Assembly: GCA_035527995.1 (NCBI GenBank)
Contig: DATKZJ010000114.1
Location: 1-12,593 of the forward strand
Length of the DNA: 12,593 bases
Source: JAFGTF01 sp035527995
GTDB taxonomy: Bacteria; Spirochaetota; B62-G9; DRHN01
Direction: 5' to 3'
The number at the start of each line of letters is the position of its first letter. The first letter of the stretch is position 1. The translations under genes were made by a program, and so were the position numbers. Shown here in pieces: positions 6,853 to 12,593 of the stretch. A model generated the notes under the pieces. That model did no database searches, was not told where the DNA came from, and saw only the letters and a program-made list of their open reading frames with translations.

Positions 6853-6989
6853 GAACAAAGGGTGCCTGAAAGAGTATCGAACGGATCCTCTCGATCGATC
6901 CCAGGGATGCTCTATACAGGATTATGAATAGAGTGAGAGCTGAGAAGAGCGAAACGGCAAAGGGTATAAACGGGGATATTCGGCAATAA
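6828..6989 (+). pseudogene. Small gene interrupted by an in-frame TGA
   Basis: ATG 6828 follows GAGGGGG at a good ribosome-binding distance. It reads MEKMFEWMRTKGA, then TGA (6867-6869), then on in the same frame through KSIERILSIDPRDALYRIMN to a TAA at 6987-6989. Without the TGA it would be a 53-codon gene. The part after the TGA carries the motif IER..x.ID....ALY shared with the relic at 6541-6597. A nonsense mutation in a decaying gene is the simplest explanation. Readthrough or selenocysteine is possible in principle, but no convincing SECIS was identified. Function unknown. Confidence 0.4.
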
Positions 6990-7059
6990 ATGCAGGGAAA
7001 AACAGGGGGATTCAGGTGCCGGTGCAGAACGGGGGTATAGGGCTCAGGGGAGCTGCATG

Positions 7060-7908
7060 CTATCTCTTTTTCGGGAACCGTATCCTCTTGAAGCTCTCGG
7101 CCCTTTGTTTCAGCGGTCTTTCGATTGCCATGCGCTCTATCGAGGAGCCGAGCTGAACCCCGTGGCAGCGGGTGTGATCGAGCATGTACTGCGCGTCTTC
7201 GGGATTTACGAGCGAGGCACCGTGTGCGAGAAGGATTACGTCCGGTTTTATGCTTTCGGCGATCTCGTAGTGCTCCTGTGTGCGCCGGGCCATATCTTCG
7301 AGAGAGCTCGATTCTTCGTACCCTGTCGAGCCTCCTTTAGTGATACCCGCATGATAGATGAATATGTCCGGTGCTGCTTCCTTCATGAGCTTTTCAGCGT
7401 CCTCTGTGTTGAAGGCGTAGCCTATGCTGAGGAGATCGAGCTCGCGTGCAAGTTTTAAAAGCTCTATCTCCATACCGTAGCCGAGCCCTGTCTTCTCCAG
7501 ACTGTTTCTGAACTCACCGTCGAACCATCCGACCGTCGGGAAATTATGAACCCCTGAAAATCCCACCCTCCTGATTTCCTCGAGGAAGACCCTCATGTCC
7601 CGGAGCACATCCACGCCGTTGAGCCCTGCGATGACCGGTGTCTCGCGAACCTGAGGAAGTACCTCCCGCCTGCCGATTTCATACACCATTTCGTTCGCAT
7701 CCGCCATTGGAAGCATGCCTGCAAGGCTGCCGTACCCCTGCATCCTGAAGTATCCGGTGTTATACACGCCTATGATGTCGACGCCGCCCTGTTCGATGAA
7801 CTTTGCGGCGATGCCGTTCCCCGCACCCGTCATGACGAGAGGTCTCCCGCTTTTGATCTCGCTTCGGAGACGTCCTAAAAACTCTTTTTTCGAGTAGCGC
7901 TTAGCCAT
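7060..7908 (-). CDS. PEP hydrolase-type TIM-barrel protein (Tm-1 C-terminal-like)
   Basis: This is a 282-residue cytoplasmic protein and the last gene of the operon. ATG 7908 has GAGGGGG 8 nt upstream and overlaps the previous gene's end by 8 nt (ATGGCTAA), so translation is probably coupled. The sequence matches the PF09370 group, named 'PEP hydrolase' or 'TIM-barrel signal transduction', related to the PEP mutase/isocitrate lyase superfamily. Visible landmarks are TGAGNGIAAKFIEQGGVDII (27-46), YNTGYFRMQGYGSLAG (49-64), LPMADAN (66-72), VIAGLNGVD (92-100), GVHNFPTVGWFDG (119-131), and a C-terminal IYHAGITKGGSTG (184-196). Length is typical. Despite the name, no reaction is firmly established for most members. 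Superfamily relatives break or hydrolyse C-C or C-P bonds of 2-oxo acids, so a similar step in sugar-derived acid breakdown is a fair guess, together with its Tm-1-like partner. Confidence 0.88.
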   Translation of the reverse strand: MAKRYSKKEFLGRLRSEIKSGRPLVMTGAGNGIAAKFIEQGGVDIIGVYNTGYFRMQGYGSLAGMLPMADANEMVYEIGRREVLPQVRETPVIAGLNGVDVLRDMRVFLEEIRRVGFSGVHNFPTVGWFDGEFRNSLEKTGLGYGMEIELLKLARELDLLSIGYAFNTEDAEKLMKEAAPDIFIYHAGITKGGSTGYEESSSLEDMARRTQEHYEIAESIKPDVILLAHGASLVNPEDAQYMLDHTRCHGVQLGSSIERMAIERPLKQRAESFKRIRFPKKR

Positions 7909-9139
7909 TCTGGTTCCCCCTCTCTTTTTTATCGATAAGGCCGATGAGGGTGCGGGCTGCCCCTTCTGCAAACTCCGGATCTTCGATGGAGAGCTCGCGC
8001 TCCACGATGCGGAAGTTTTTAGGAAGGAGCTTTCGAATCTCCTCGGTGAATGCACGATCAGCCTCCGGGTCAAAAAACCCCTGCCCCTCGACGGCGTAGC
8101 TGTCGAACCCCTTCGCGGGAATCATGAAAACCGCCTCGTCTTTCGTATGGCTGAGGCGCCGTACCATCTCCCGCGCAACCTGTACCATCTCCCCGCTGTT
8201 GAGCCTGAGGTCTGTGATCTGCGGAGAGTGGCGGATGAGCGTACAGTCTCTGAACTTCTCTGGAACAGTTTCGGGTTCGTTAAAGACGAGGACCTCGATC
8301 GCACCCGGGCAGATCACCTGAGGGATGCCAAGCCTCCCCGCAGTACAGAGCCTCTCCGGGCCTCCCGCGAGCAGCGCTTCGAACATCTCGTTCGATACCT
8401 CGATGGTGGAGAAGTCCAGTACGGCTCCTATCACTTTCTCCTTCATGAGCTGCTCCATGGCGCGGCCCCCGGGGCCGATCGCGTGGAAGACGATTGTCTC
8501 GTATCCCGCCTGTTCGAGCACCTCGCACGCCCGCATTGCGCCGCGGGTCGTGATCCCCACGGTAGTCACGGCAACGAGCGGCCTTTTCCCGGTCTCGAAG
8601 GTGGTCGTGCTGCGTGCCATGCCGCATACTGCGCCGGCTGCGTTGGAGAGGATCATTCTTGTTACCGGGTTGAGGCCGAGAATGTCCGTCACGGAGAACA
8701 TCATGGTGATGTCCTTTATATCCACCCATGGGGCGACGTTCCCGCTCGCCATTGTGGAAACCATAACTTTCGGGAACCCGTAGGGGAGTGCCCTCATCAC
8801 CCGTGTCGAGAGGGTCGTGCCCTGTGTGCCGCCCATGGACACGATCCCGTGAGCCTTGCCCTCTTTCACCAGCCTTGACACGATTTTTGTGGCGCCTTCC
8901 GCCATGACCGGGGCACAGGCCTCTCTCGTGGGGTTCTTTAAGAGCTCAGCGAGCGGGGTGCCCCCCTCCTTAGCCACCTCTTCGCGGGTTATGTCAGAGT
9001 CTGCGGCAGGGGTGCCGACAACGCCTGTATCGATTACTATCACCCGGTCTCCGTGCTCTCCTATCCGCTCTTTGAGGTAGCGGGTCTCCCTTCCCTTGGT
9101 ATCGAGGGTCGCGAGAACAATAATCGTCTTATCTGTCAT
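7901..9139 (-). CDS. Tm-1-like ATP-binding domain protein (UPF0261)
   Basis: This is a 412-residue cytoplasmic protein of the UPF0261/Tm-1-like family (PF06792). ATG 9139 is chosen because GAGGAG lies just upstream and the family start KTIIVLATLDTKG follows; a 20-residue upstream extension has no support. Features include DTKG (13-16), the Gly/Thr loop SMGGTQGTTL (101-110), a conserved middle VDIKDITMMFSVTDILGLNPV (139-159), a second domain beginning near 187 (PLVAVTTVGITTRGAMRA), and GPGGRAME (222-229). Length is close to family norms. In tomato the homologous domain is the N-terminal half of the virus-resistance protein Tm-1, fused to a TIM barrel like the next gene here. In bacteria the two are neighbouring genes, as seen. 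The bacterial role is not established. The operon context suggests a metabolic function with a nucleotide or phosphate ligand. Confidence 0.92.
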   Translation of the reverse strand: MTDKTIIVLATLDTKGRETRYLKERIGEHGDRVIVIDTGVVGTPAADSDITREEVAKEGGTPLAELLKNPTREACAPVMAEGATKIVSRLVKEGKAHGIVSMGGTQGTTLSTRVMRALPYGFPKVMVSTMASGNVAPWVDIKDITMMFSVTDILGLNPVTRMILSNAAGAVCGMARSTTTFETGKRPLVAVTTVGITTRGAMRACEVLEQAGYETIVFHAIGPGGRAMEQLMKEKVIGAVLDFSTIEVSNEMFEALLAGGPERLCTAGRLGIPQVICPGAIEVLVFNEPETVPEKFRDCTLIRHSPQITDLRLNSGEMVQVAREMVRRLSHTKDEAVFMIPAKGFDSYAVEGQGFFDPEADRAFTEEIRKLLPKNFRIVERELSIEDPEFAEGAARTLIGLIDKKERGNQNG

Positions 9140-9195
9140 ACGTCTCCTCTTTCCTGATAGCCATAAAAAAGGTATAAACCGTAGAAAAGAAAATG

Positions 9196-10113
9196 TCAAG
9201 AGGGTGGAAAGTAGCGATGGAGAGCTTCTATCGACGATGTGAGCTGGGTTTCGAGGAGCGGGTCGGAGTAATCCCTCCCGAATTTCGGACCGGGGATCTC
9301 GAGGTAGCCGACAAGCTCCTCGACCGGCCAGAGGGCTTCGTTTCCGTAAATGATCTTTTTTACCTTTTTCAGATCGACGACCCCCATCTCTCTCTCCTCA
9401 TCGGAGAAGCCGAATGTGCTGTTGAAGATGGAGTCGGTATTCTTGAAATGAAACTCGCACATATAGGGAATCGCTGCTTCGAAGATCTCATAGTTGGAGT
9501 GCACCACAACTCCTTCTCTGTTCGCGAAACCGTGTGAAACGTCACCGAGGATGTAAAAAGGTGTGGTACTATCAGCGTGCCGCTCATGGTAATCGCCTAG
9601 CTCACAGGCGAGCCACCTGATTTCCTCCGGTGTCGTGGGCCACTCATAGGACGACGACATTGTCTCGACCGTAAGGCCCCGGATCCCGCTCTCTTTTGCG
9701 AGCTGCATCAGCTCCCGAATGTGGGAGAGGTAGCAGCCTATACCCTCGTCCCTGTACTCCGGGTGGTCCTGGTATAAAACCCCTGCATTCGCGCCGACAT
9801 AGTCGACTCCAAGGACAGCTCCCGCATGGATGTAAATTTCATAAATACGCCTTGCTGCCTTCTCGAGGTAGGGGTTTGTGGTAAAAAATCCCGCTGTTAT
9901 ACGGTGTCTTGCGTACAGGCTCTTTATCCTGATGCCGTACCGCTCTGCGGTATCGCGAATTTCGTGGTAATATCCGTCTTCGAGGAAGGGCATCTCAAAG
10001 AAGCCGCCGAGCTGGAGGTATACGACTCTGAGCGACCTCATCAGCCCGAACAGCCATTCATACGAGAACCGGTTTTGTACGGTATCGCTCTTGATTCCCA
10101 GGTGCAGTTTCAT
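9196..10113 (-). CDS. Sugar phosphate isomerase/epimerase (xylose isomerase-like TIM barrel)
   Basis: This is a 305-residue enzyme of the AP-endonuclease-2/xylose-isomerase-like TIM-barrel superfamily. Metal-site residues typical of ketose 3-epimerases and related isomerases can be placed: Glu150 (GLTVETMSSS), Asp191 and His194 (LGDVSHGF), His222 (CEFHFKNTD) and Glu272 (GYLEIPGPKFGRDY). The N-terminal KLHLGIKSDT starts the first strand. ATG 10113 lies 10 nt after the preceding dehydrogenase; only a weak GAGA is upstream. The stop is 56 nt before the Tm-1-like gene. The sequence is too general to name the substrate. A ketose or ketose-phosphate epimerase, or inosose-type isomerase, acting on the product of the neighbouring dehydrogenase is likely. 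The YEWPTTPEE segment after the first metal ligand fits a substrate-binding loop. Confidence 0.85.
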   Translation of the reverse strand: MKLHLGIKSDTVQNRFSYEWLFGLMRSLRVVYLQLGGFFEMPFLEDGYYHEIRDTAERYGIRIKSLYARHRITAGFFTTNPYLEKAARRIYEIYIHAGAVLGVDYVGANAGVLYQDHPEYRDEGIGCYLSHIRELMQLAKESGIRGLTVETMSSSYEWPTTPEEIRWLACELGDYHERHADSTTPFYILGDVSHGFANREGVVVHSNYEIFEAAIPYMCEFHFKNTDSIFNSTFGFSDEEREMGVVDLKKVKKIIYGNEALWPVEELVGYLEIPGPKFGRDYSDPLLETQLTSSIEALHRYFPPS

Positions 10114-10123
10114 CGAATTTTTC

Positions 10124-11161
10124 TCATGTTATTCTGAATATTACCTTGCCGAACCTTTGTTCTTTCCCCACGATCCTGCGAAAGGTGTCTGGGCCTTCAC
10201 TGAGCTGCGGTGTATGGGAGATGAGAGGCGCGACATCCATAGTCCTGTCCATCTGTTCCAGGACGGTTGTCCAGTCGTCTCTTCCCCGTGGAACCGGTTT
10301 CGAGTTCCAGGTGCCGTGGATGGTGATCTCACGCCGCAGAATACCGGAAACGTCCGCTTTCGGCAGAAGGATGTCGCCGGCCGGATTTCCGAGGAAAAGC
10401 ACTTCTCCAAACTTGCCGACGGACTCCAGTGCCTGCCTGTACGTGAGAGGCAATCCGCAGGCTTCGACTGCGACTCGGACGCCGGTTCCTTCGGTGAGGT
10501 CTCTCACGGTCTCTACAGGGTCTTTCTTCCTGGGATTCACCGTCATAAAGCCCATGCCGGCGGCAGTCTCTATCTTTTTTTCGTCGATTTCAACGATACA
10601 CACGGTCCCGCACCCAAGTATTTTAAGCCACTGCGCAGCCATGTTTCCTATGGGGCCTCCCCCGTACACCGCTGCGGTTTCGCCTCCCTTCAGGCAGAAC
10701 TTTCTTACGCCGTGGAGAGCCACGGCGCAGGGCTCTGTCATCGCGGCATGGAGGATGTCAACATGCTCTGGAACAGGGAAGAGGTTGCTCTCAGGGACCA
10801 GGACGATTTCGGCAAACCCCCCGTCCTGACGCGAGCCGTAGTAGCTGTAGGAGCTGCACTGTGCGTAGTCTCCGGTCTGGCATGAGGAGCATCTCCCGCA
10901 CCAAAGGAGGGGGAATACGACGACCCTTTGGCCTGGACTGTACATACCCCCTTCCGGCGCTTTTTCCACTATTCCTGAAAACTCGTGTCCCATGACGAGA
11001 GGGTAATGGTATGCGCCGTGCTCGAACCCCCTGTGGATGTCCGATCCGCATATACCGGCGGCAGCCACCCTGATCCGATAGTACTCCTTTCCCGGCTGCT
11101 CCGGATCGGGAACGTCGAGGTACACGAGCTTCGCATTTTCCTGCAGAACGAGCGCCTTCAT
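10124..11161 (-). CDS. Zinc-dependent medium-chain dehydrogenase, galactitol-1-phosphate 5-dehydrogenase-like
   Basis: This is a 345-residue zinc alcohol dehydrogenase (MDR superfamily). ATG 11161 has a strong GGAGGAAG upstream. Catalytic zinc ligands are Cys38 (GICGSD), His59-Glu60 (GHEFSG) and Glu143 (TEPCAVALHG). The structural zinc cysteines are 88, 91, 94 and 102. The Rossmann motif GGGPIG (167-172) is followed by IVEID (189-193), whose acidic residues suggest NAD. Several stretches resemble E. coli GatD as I remember it: GAYHYPLVMGHEFSG, the VFPLLWCGRC region, YYGSRQDGGFAE, and GTWNS late in the chain. Oxidation of a sugar alcohol or its phosphate to a ketose is therefore likely, though galactitol itself is not proven. 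It leads the four-gene leftward operon from a good promoter candidate at 11195-11223. Confidence 0.88.
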   Translation of the reverse strand: MKALVLQENAKLVYLDVPDPEQPGKEYYRIRVAAAGICGSDIHRGFEHGAYHYPLVMGHEFSGIVEKAPEGGMYSPGQRVVVFPLLWCGRCSSCQTGDYAQCSSYSYYGSRQDGGFAEIVLVPESNLFPVPEHVDILHAAMTEPCAVALHGVRKFCLKGGETAAVYGGGPIGNMAAQWLKILGCGTVCIVEIDEKKIETAAGMGFMTVNPRKKDPVETVRDLTEGTGVRVAVEACGLPLTYRQALESVGKFGEVLFLGNPAGDILLPKADVSGILRREITIHGTWNSKPVPRGRDDWTTVLEQMDRTMDVAPLISHTPQLSEGPDTFRRIVGKEQRFGKVIFRIT

Positions 11162-11194
11162 TTTCTTCCTCCATACTGAAACGGTACGGGTACT

Positions 11195-11223
11195 ATAATA
11201 CAGCCGGAGAAACCGGTATTCAA
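11195..11223 (-). promoter_or_regulatory. Promoter candidate for the leftward dehydrogenase operon
   Basis: On the minus strand, TTGAAT (11218-11223), a 17-nt spacer and TATTAT (11195-11200) match sigma-70-type elements well. The expected start lies about 25 nt before the ATG at 11161, leaving room for the GGAGGAAG ribosome-binding site. Confidence 0.55.
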
Positions 11224-11236
11224 GCAAATACAGCCG
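11197..11236. repeat. 10-bp direct repeat flanking the -35 box
   Basis: AATACAGCCG (CGGCTGTATT on the minus strand) occurs at 11197-11206 and 11227-11236, exactly 30 bp apart, about three helical turns. One copy overlaps the -10 box of the leftward promoter and the other lies just upstream of its -35 box. The second copy is also half of a small hairpin (AGCCG/CGGCT at 11232-11245). This arrangement suggests binding sites for a repressor. Confidence 0.4.
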
Positions 11237-11248
11237 TGTGCGGCTTTA

Positions 11249-11266
11249 TGCAATTGGTTGCAATTG
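11249..11266. repeat. Tandem TGCAATTG repeat, candidate regulator site
   Basis: TGCAATTG occurs at 11249-11256 and again at 11259-11266, a 10-bp period that puts both on the same face of DNA. Each contains the palindrome CAATTG. The pair lies upstream of the leftward promoter and overlaps the -35 box of the rightward candidate, so one regulator could govern both directions. Confidence 0.4.
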
Positions 11267-11286
11267 TCCGGATATTTTATTATTTT
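11258..11286 (+). promoter_or_regulatory. Promoter candidate for the rightward dehydrogenase
   Basis: TTGCAA (11258-11263), a 17-nt spacer and TATTTT (11281-11286) form a reasonable sigma-70-type promoter. The leader would be about 220 nt. It has a T-rich middle and the palindrome ACAGGG-T-CCCTGT at 11383-11395, a possible operator or short stem. No other gene is seen in this leader. Confidence 0.35.
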
Positions 11287-11382
11287 ACAAAAGCCGTGAA
11301 TGGGAGGTCAAAAAGGGGCCTGTCGTTCCTGCAGTGTCTGCTGAAAGTTCGTGGTTTTTTGTTGAGGCGCAGGAAGCTCCCA

Positions 11383-11395
11383 ACAGGGTCCCTGT
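11383..11395. promoter_or_regulatory. Palindrome ACAGGGTCCCTGT in the dehydrogenase leader
   Basis: Perfect 6-bp arms flank a single T at 11389. The first ten bases are identical to the core of the palindrome at 701-710 in the lipoprotein leader. It could be an operator, but it may equally be chance. Confidence 0.25.
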
Positions 11396-11512
11396 ACAAT
11401 CTGATGCATGGCATGCGGTTTTTTTCAGCAAACCGGTCCCCCAGCATCGCAAAGGAGGGCCCGTACGTTTTCTTTTGAACCCTCCCAATAACATTTTACA
11501 GGAGAGAACGGC

Positions 11513-12556
11513 ATGAAAGCCGCAGTACTGGAAAAGCTTGAAAAGTTAGTTGTGAAGGAAGTCGATAAGCCGAAATGCGGGCAGGACGAGGTACTCCTGA
11601 AGGTGGAGGCCTGCGCGGTGTGCGGCTCGGATATCAGGATCTACCACTACGGTAACCCCCGAGTTCATCCACCGACCGTCATCGGACACGAGGTATCAGG
11701 TGTGGTGGTCGAAACAGGCCCGGATGTCGAGAGGGTGAAGCCGGGTGACCGGGTTGCCATCGGAGCGGACGTTCCGTGCGGGCGATGCTACTGGTGCAGG
11801 AACGGCATGGGAACGAACTGCAAGCTCAACTATGCGATCGGTTACCAGTTCCCCGGCGGTTTTCAGGAGTACATGTTGCTGAACCGGACAACTCTCGACT
11901 TCGGCCCCGTGACTCTGATACCGGACTCACTCTCCTTTGAGGAGGCAGCCCTCGCCGAACCGCTCGCGTGTGCGATAAACGGCATCGAGCTCGCGAGGTT
12001 CTCTTTCGGCAAGAGCATCTGCATCATCGGGCTCGGTCCCATAGGATGTATGATGCTTGAGCTCACCAAGGTCTACGGCGCTTCGAAGGTGTTTGCGGCG
12101 CAGCGGTCAAAACGGCGGCTCGAGATGGCCAAACAGTTCCTCCCGGAAGCGCGGTTTATCGCGACGGAGGAGGAAGACCTCGTGGAGTCTGTGATGGAGG
12201 AGACGGGAGGGGAGGGGGTCGATCTCGTTATGACAACCGCGTCAACTGTGAAAGCGCACGAAGATGCGATCAAGATGGTCCGGCACCGCGGCTGGGTGAA
12301 CCTCTTCGGAGGCCTCAAGAACCAGCCGAAGCTCTGCATCGATTCCAACCTCATACACTACAAGGAATGTTTCATCATGGGCTCACACGGTTCTCTCCCC
12401 CATCACCATGAACAGGCGGTGCGGCTGATCGGTGAAAAGAAGGTCCATGCGAAGTGGTATATCTCCGAGACCTTCGGGCTCGACGACATACAGAAGGCAT
12501 TCGACTATCACGAGTCGAGAAAGGGAATGAAGGTTATCGTAAAACCGGGAGCGTGA
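11513..12556 (+). CDS. Zinc-dependent medium-chain dehydrogenase (sorbitol/threonine dehydrogenase-like)
   Basis: This is a 347-residue MDR-superfamily zinc dehydrogenase. ATG 11513 has AGGAGAG about 7 nt upstream. Catalytic zinc ligands are Cys37 (AVCGSD), His59-Glu60 (GHEVSG) and Glu149 (AEPLACAING). The structural zinc cysteines are 89, 92, 95 and 103. The nucleotide-binding motif GLGPIG (173-178) is followed by VFAAQRSKRRLE (193-204). There is no acidic residue at the end of the second strand and several basic ones, which points to NADP rather than NAD, unlike the divergent dehydrogenase. The sequence resembles sugar-alcohol and threonine dehydrogenases, but the substrate is unclear. It transcribes away from the four-gene operon and is followed after 2 nt by a probable sugar-phosphate epimerase, so it most likely belongs to the same pathway. 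Confidence 0.87.
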   Translation: MKAAVLEKLEKLVVKEVDKPKCGQDEVLLKVEACAVCGSDIRIYHYGNPRVHPPTVIGHEVSGVVVETGPDVERVKPGDRVAIGADVPCGRCYWCRNGMGTNCKLNYAIGYQFPGGFQEYMLLNRTTLDFGPVTLIPDSLSFEEAALAEPLACAINGIELARFSFGKSICIIGLGPIGCMMLELTKVYGASKVFAAQRSKRRLEMAKQFLPEARFIATEEEDLVESVMEETGGEGVDLVMTTASTVKAHEDAIKMVRHRGWVNLFGGLKNQPKLCIDSNLIHYKECFIMGSHGSLPHHHEQAVRLIGEKKVHAKWYISETFGLDDIQKAFDYHESRKGMKVIVKPGA

Positions 12557-12558
12557 GT

Positions 12559-12593
12559 ATGAAGAAAAAGATATCACCCTCAATGATGTGCAC
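12559..12593 (+). CDS. Start of probable ribulose-phosphate 3-epimerase family protein (AlsE/Rpe-like), 3'-truncated
   Basis: Only eleven codons are visible before the window ends. ATG 12559 follows the dehydrogenase stop by 2 nt, with GGGAG 7 nt upstream. The peptide MKKKISPSMMC matches the typical opening strand of this family, and in particular the KISPSLMC start of E. coli D-allulose-6-phosphate 3-epimerase (AlsE). In these enzymes the Ser sits in the active site. A pentose- or hexose-phosphate epimerase would suit the sugar locus. The call rests on a very short match. Confidence 0.5.
   Translation, partial: MKKKISPSMMC

Noticed and set aside
6867..6869. Selenocysteine codon at the in-frame TGA
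   Set aside because: No convincing SECIS hairpin was found directly downstream, and the surrounding DNA looks decayed, so a nonsense mutation is simpler.
7057..7458. + strand frame of 133 codons opposite the PEP hydrolase-type gene
   Set aside because: It is antisense to a confidently identified gene and lacks any motif.
8147..8878. + strand open frame of 243 codons inside the Tm-1-like gene
   Set aside because: It lies wholly opposite a clear family member, and its His/Arg/Gly-rich composition is that of a shadow frame.
10091..10885. + strand open frames of 227-264 codons opposite the GatD-like dehydrogenase
   Set aside because: The minus-strand frame has complete zinc and Rossmann motifs; these frames have none.
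1..12593. CRISPR array, tRNA, rRNA or prophage attachment site
   Set aside because: No regularly spaced repeats, tRNA-like folds with CCA ends, rRNA stretches or integrase-linked repeats were seen on either strand.

Overview
The window looks like part of a bacterial chromosome of moderate-to-high GC content. It holds two native gene blocks separated by an AT-richer insertion sequence and a stretch of decayed DNA. No marker gene fixes the taxon. Relaxed lipoboxes, three lipoprotein or secreted proteins in a row, and the mix of families would suit a free-living spirochaete (Spirochaetales-like), but this is a weak inference.

Left block (1-3840, + strand). A ParB-like-domain protein runs in from the left edge. 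A good promoter candidate at 599-627 and a roughly 260-nt leader rich in inverted repeats precede a tight four-gene operon: a DUF4349 lipoprotein (A), a secreted DUF4349 protein (B), a small lipoprotein (C) and a cytoplasmic calcineurin-like phosphoesterase. By eye, A equals B plus C: its N-terminal half resembles B and its C-terminal domain resembles C. The three look like related parts of one envelope system.

Middle (3841-7059). This contains an intergenic stretch with weak hairpins, then a complete IS1634-type DDE transposase on the minus strand (4170-6023). Its near-consensus promoter is placed so that transcription should begin at or next to the start codon. About 1 kb of gene-poor DNA follows, with relict reading frames: one with an apparent frameshift, one without a credible start, and one with an in-frame TGA. 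Two of the relics share an 18-19-residue motif.

Right block (7060-12593). This is a divergently transcribed carbohydrate-type locus. To the left (minus strand) runs a four-gene operon: a GatD-like zinc dehydrogenase, a TIM-barrel sugar isomerase/epimerase, a Tm-1-like (UPF0261) protein and a 'PEP hydrolase'-type TIM-barrel protein. The last two overlap by 8 nt and together match the two halves of the tomato Tm-1 protein. To the right (+ strand) runs a second zinc dehydrogenase, followed after 2 nt by the first 11 codons of what looks like an AlsE/Rpe-type sugar-phosphate 3-epimerase cut off by the window edge. The 351-bp divergent region carries promoter candidates on both strands and two sets of short direct repeats that look like regulator sites.

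The simplest reading is a catabolic route for a sugar, sugar alcohol or sugar acid. Two dehydrogenases interconvert alcohol and ketone, two epimerases rearrange the carbon skeleton, and the Tm-1-like/TIM-barrel pair performs an unknown, possibly C-C-bond-cleaving, step. The substrate cannot be read from the sequence, and no transporter, kinase or regulator lies in the window.
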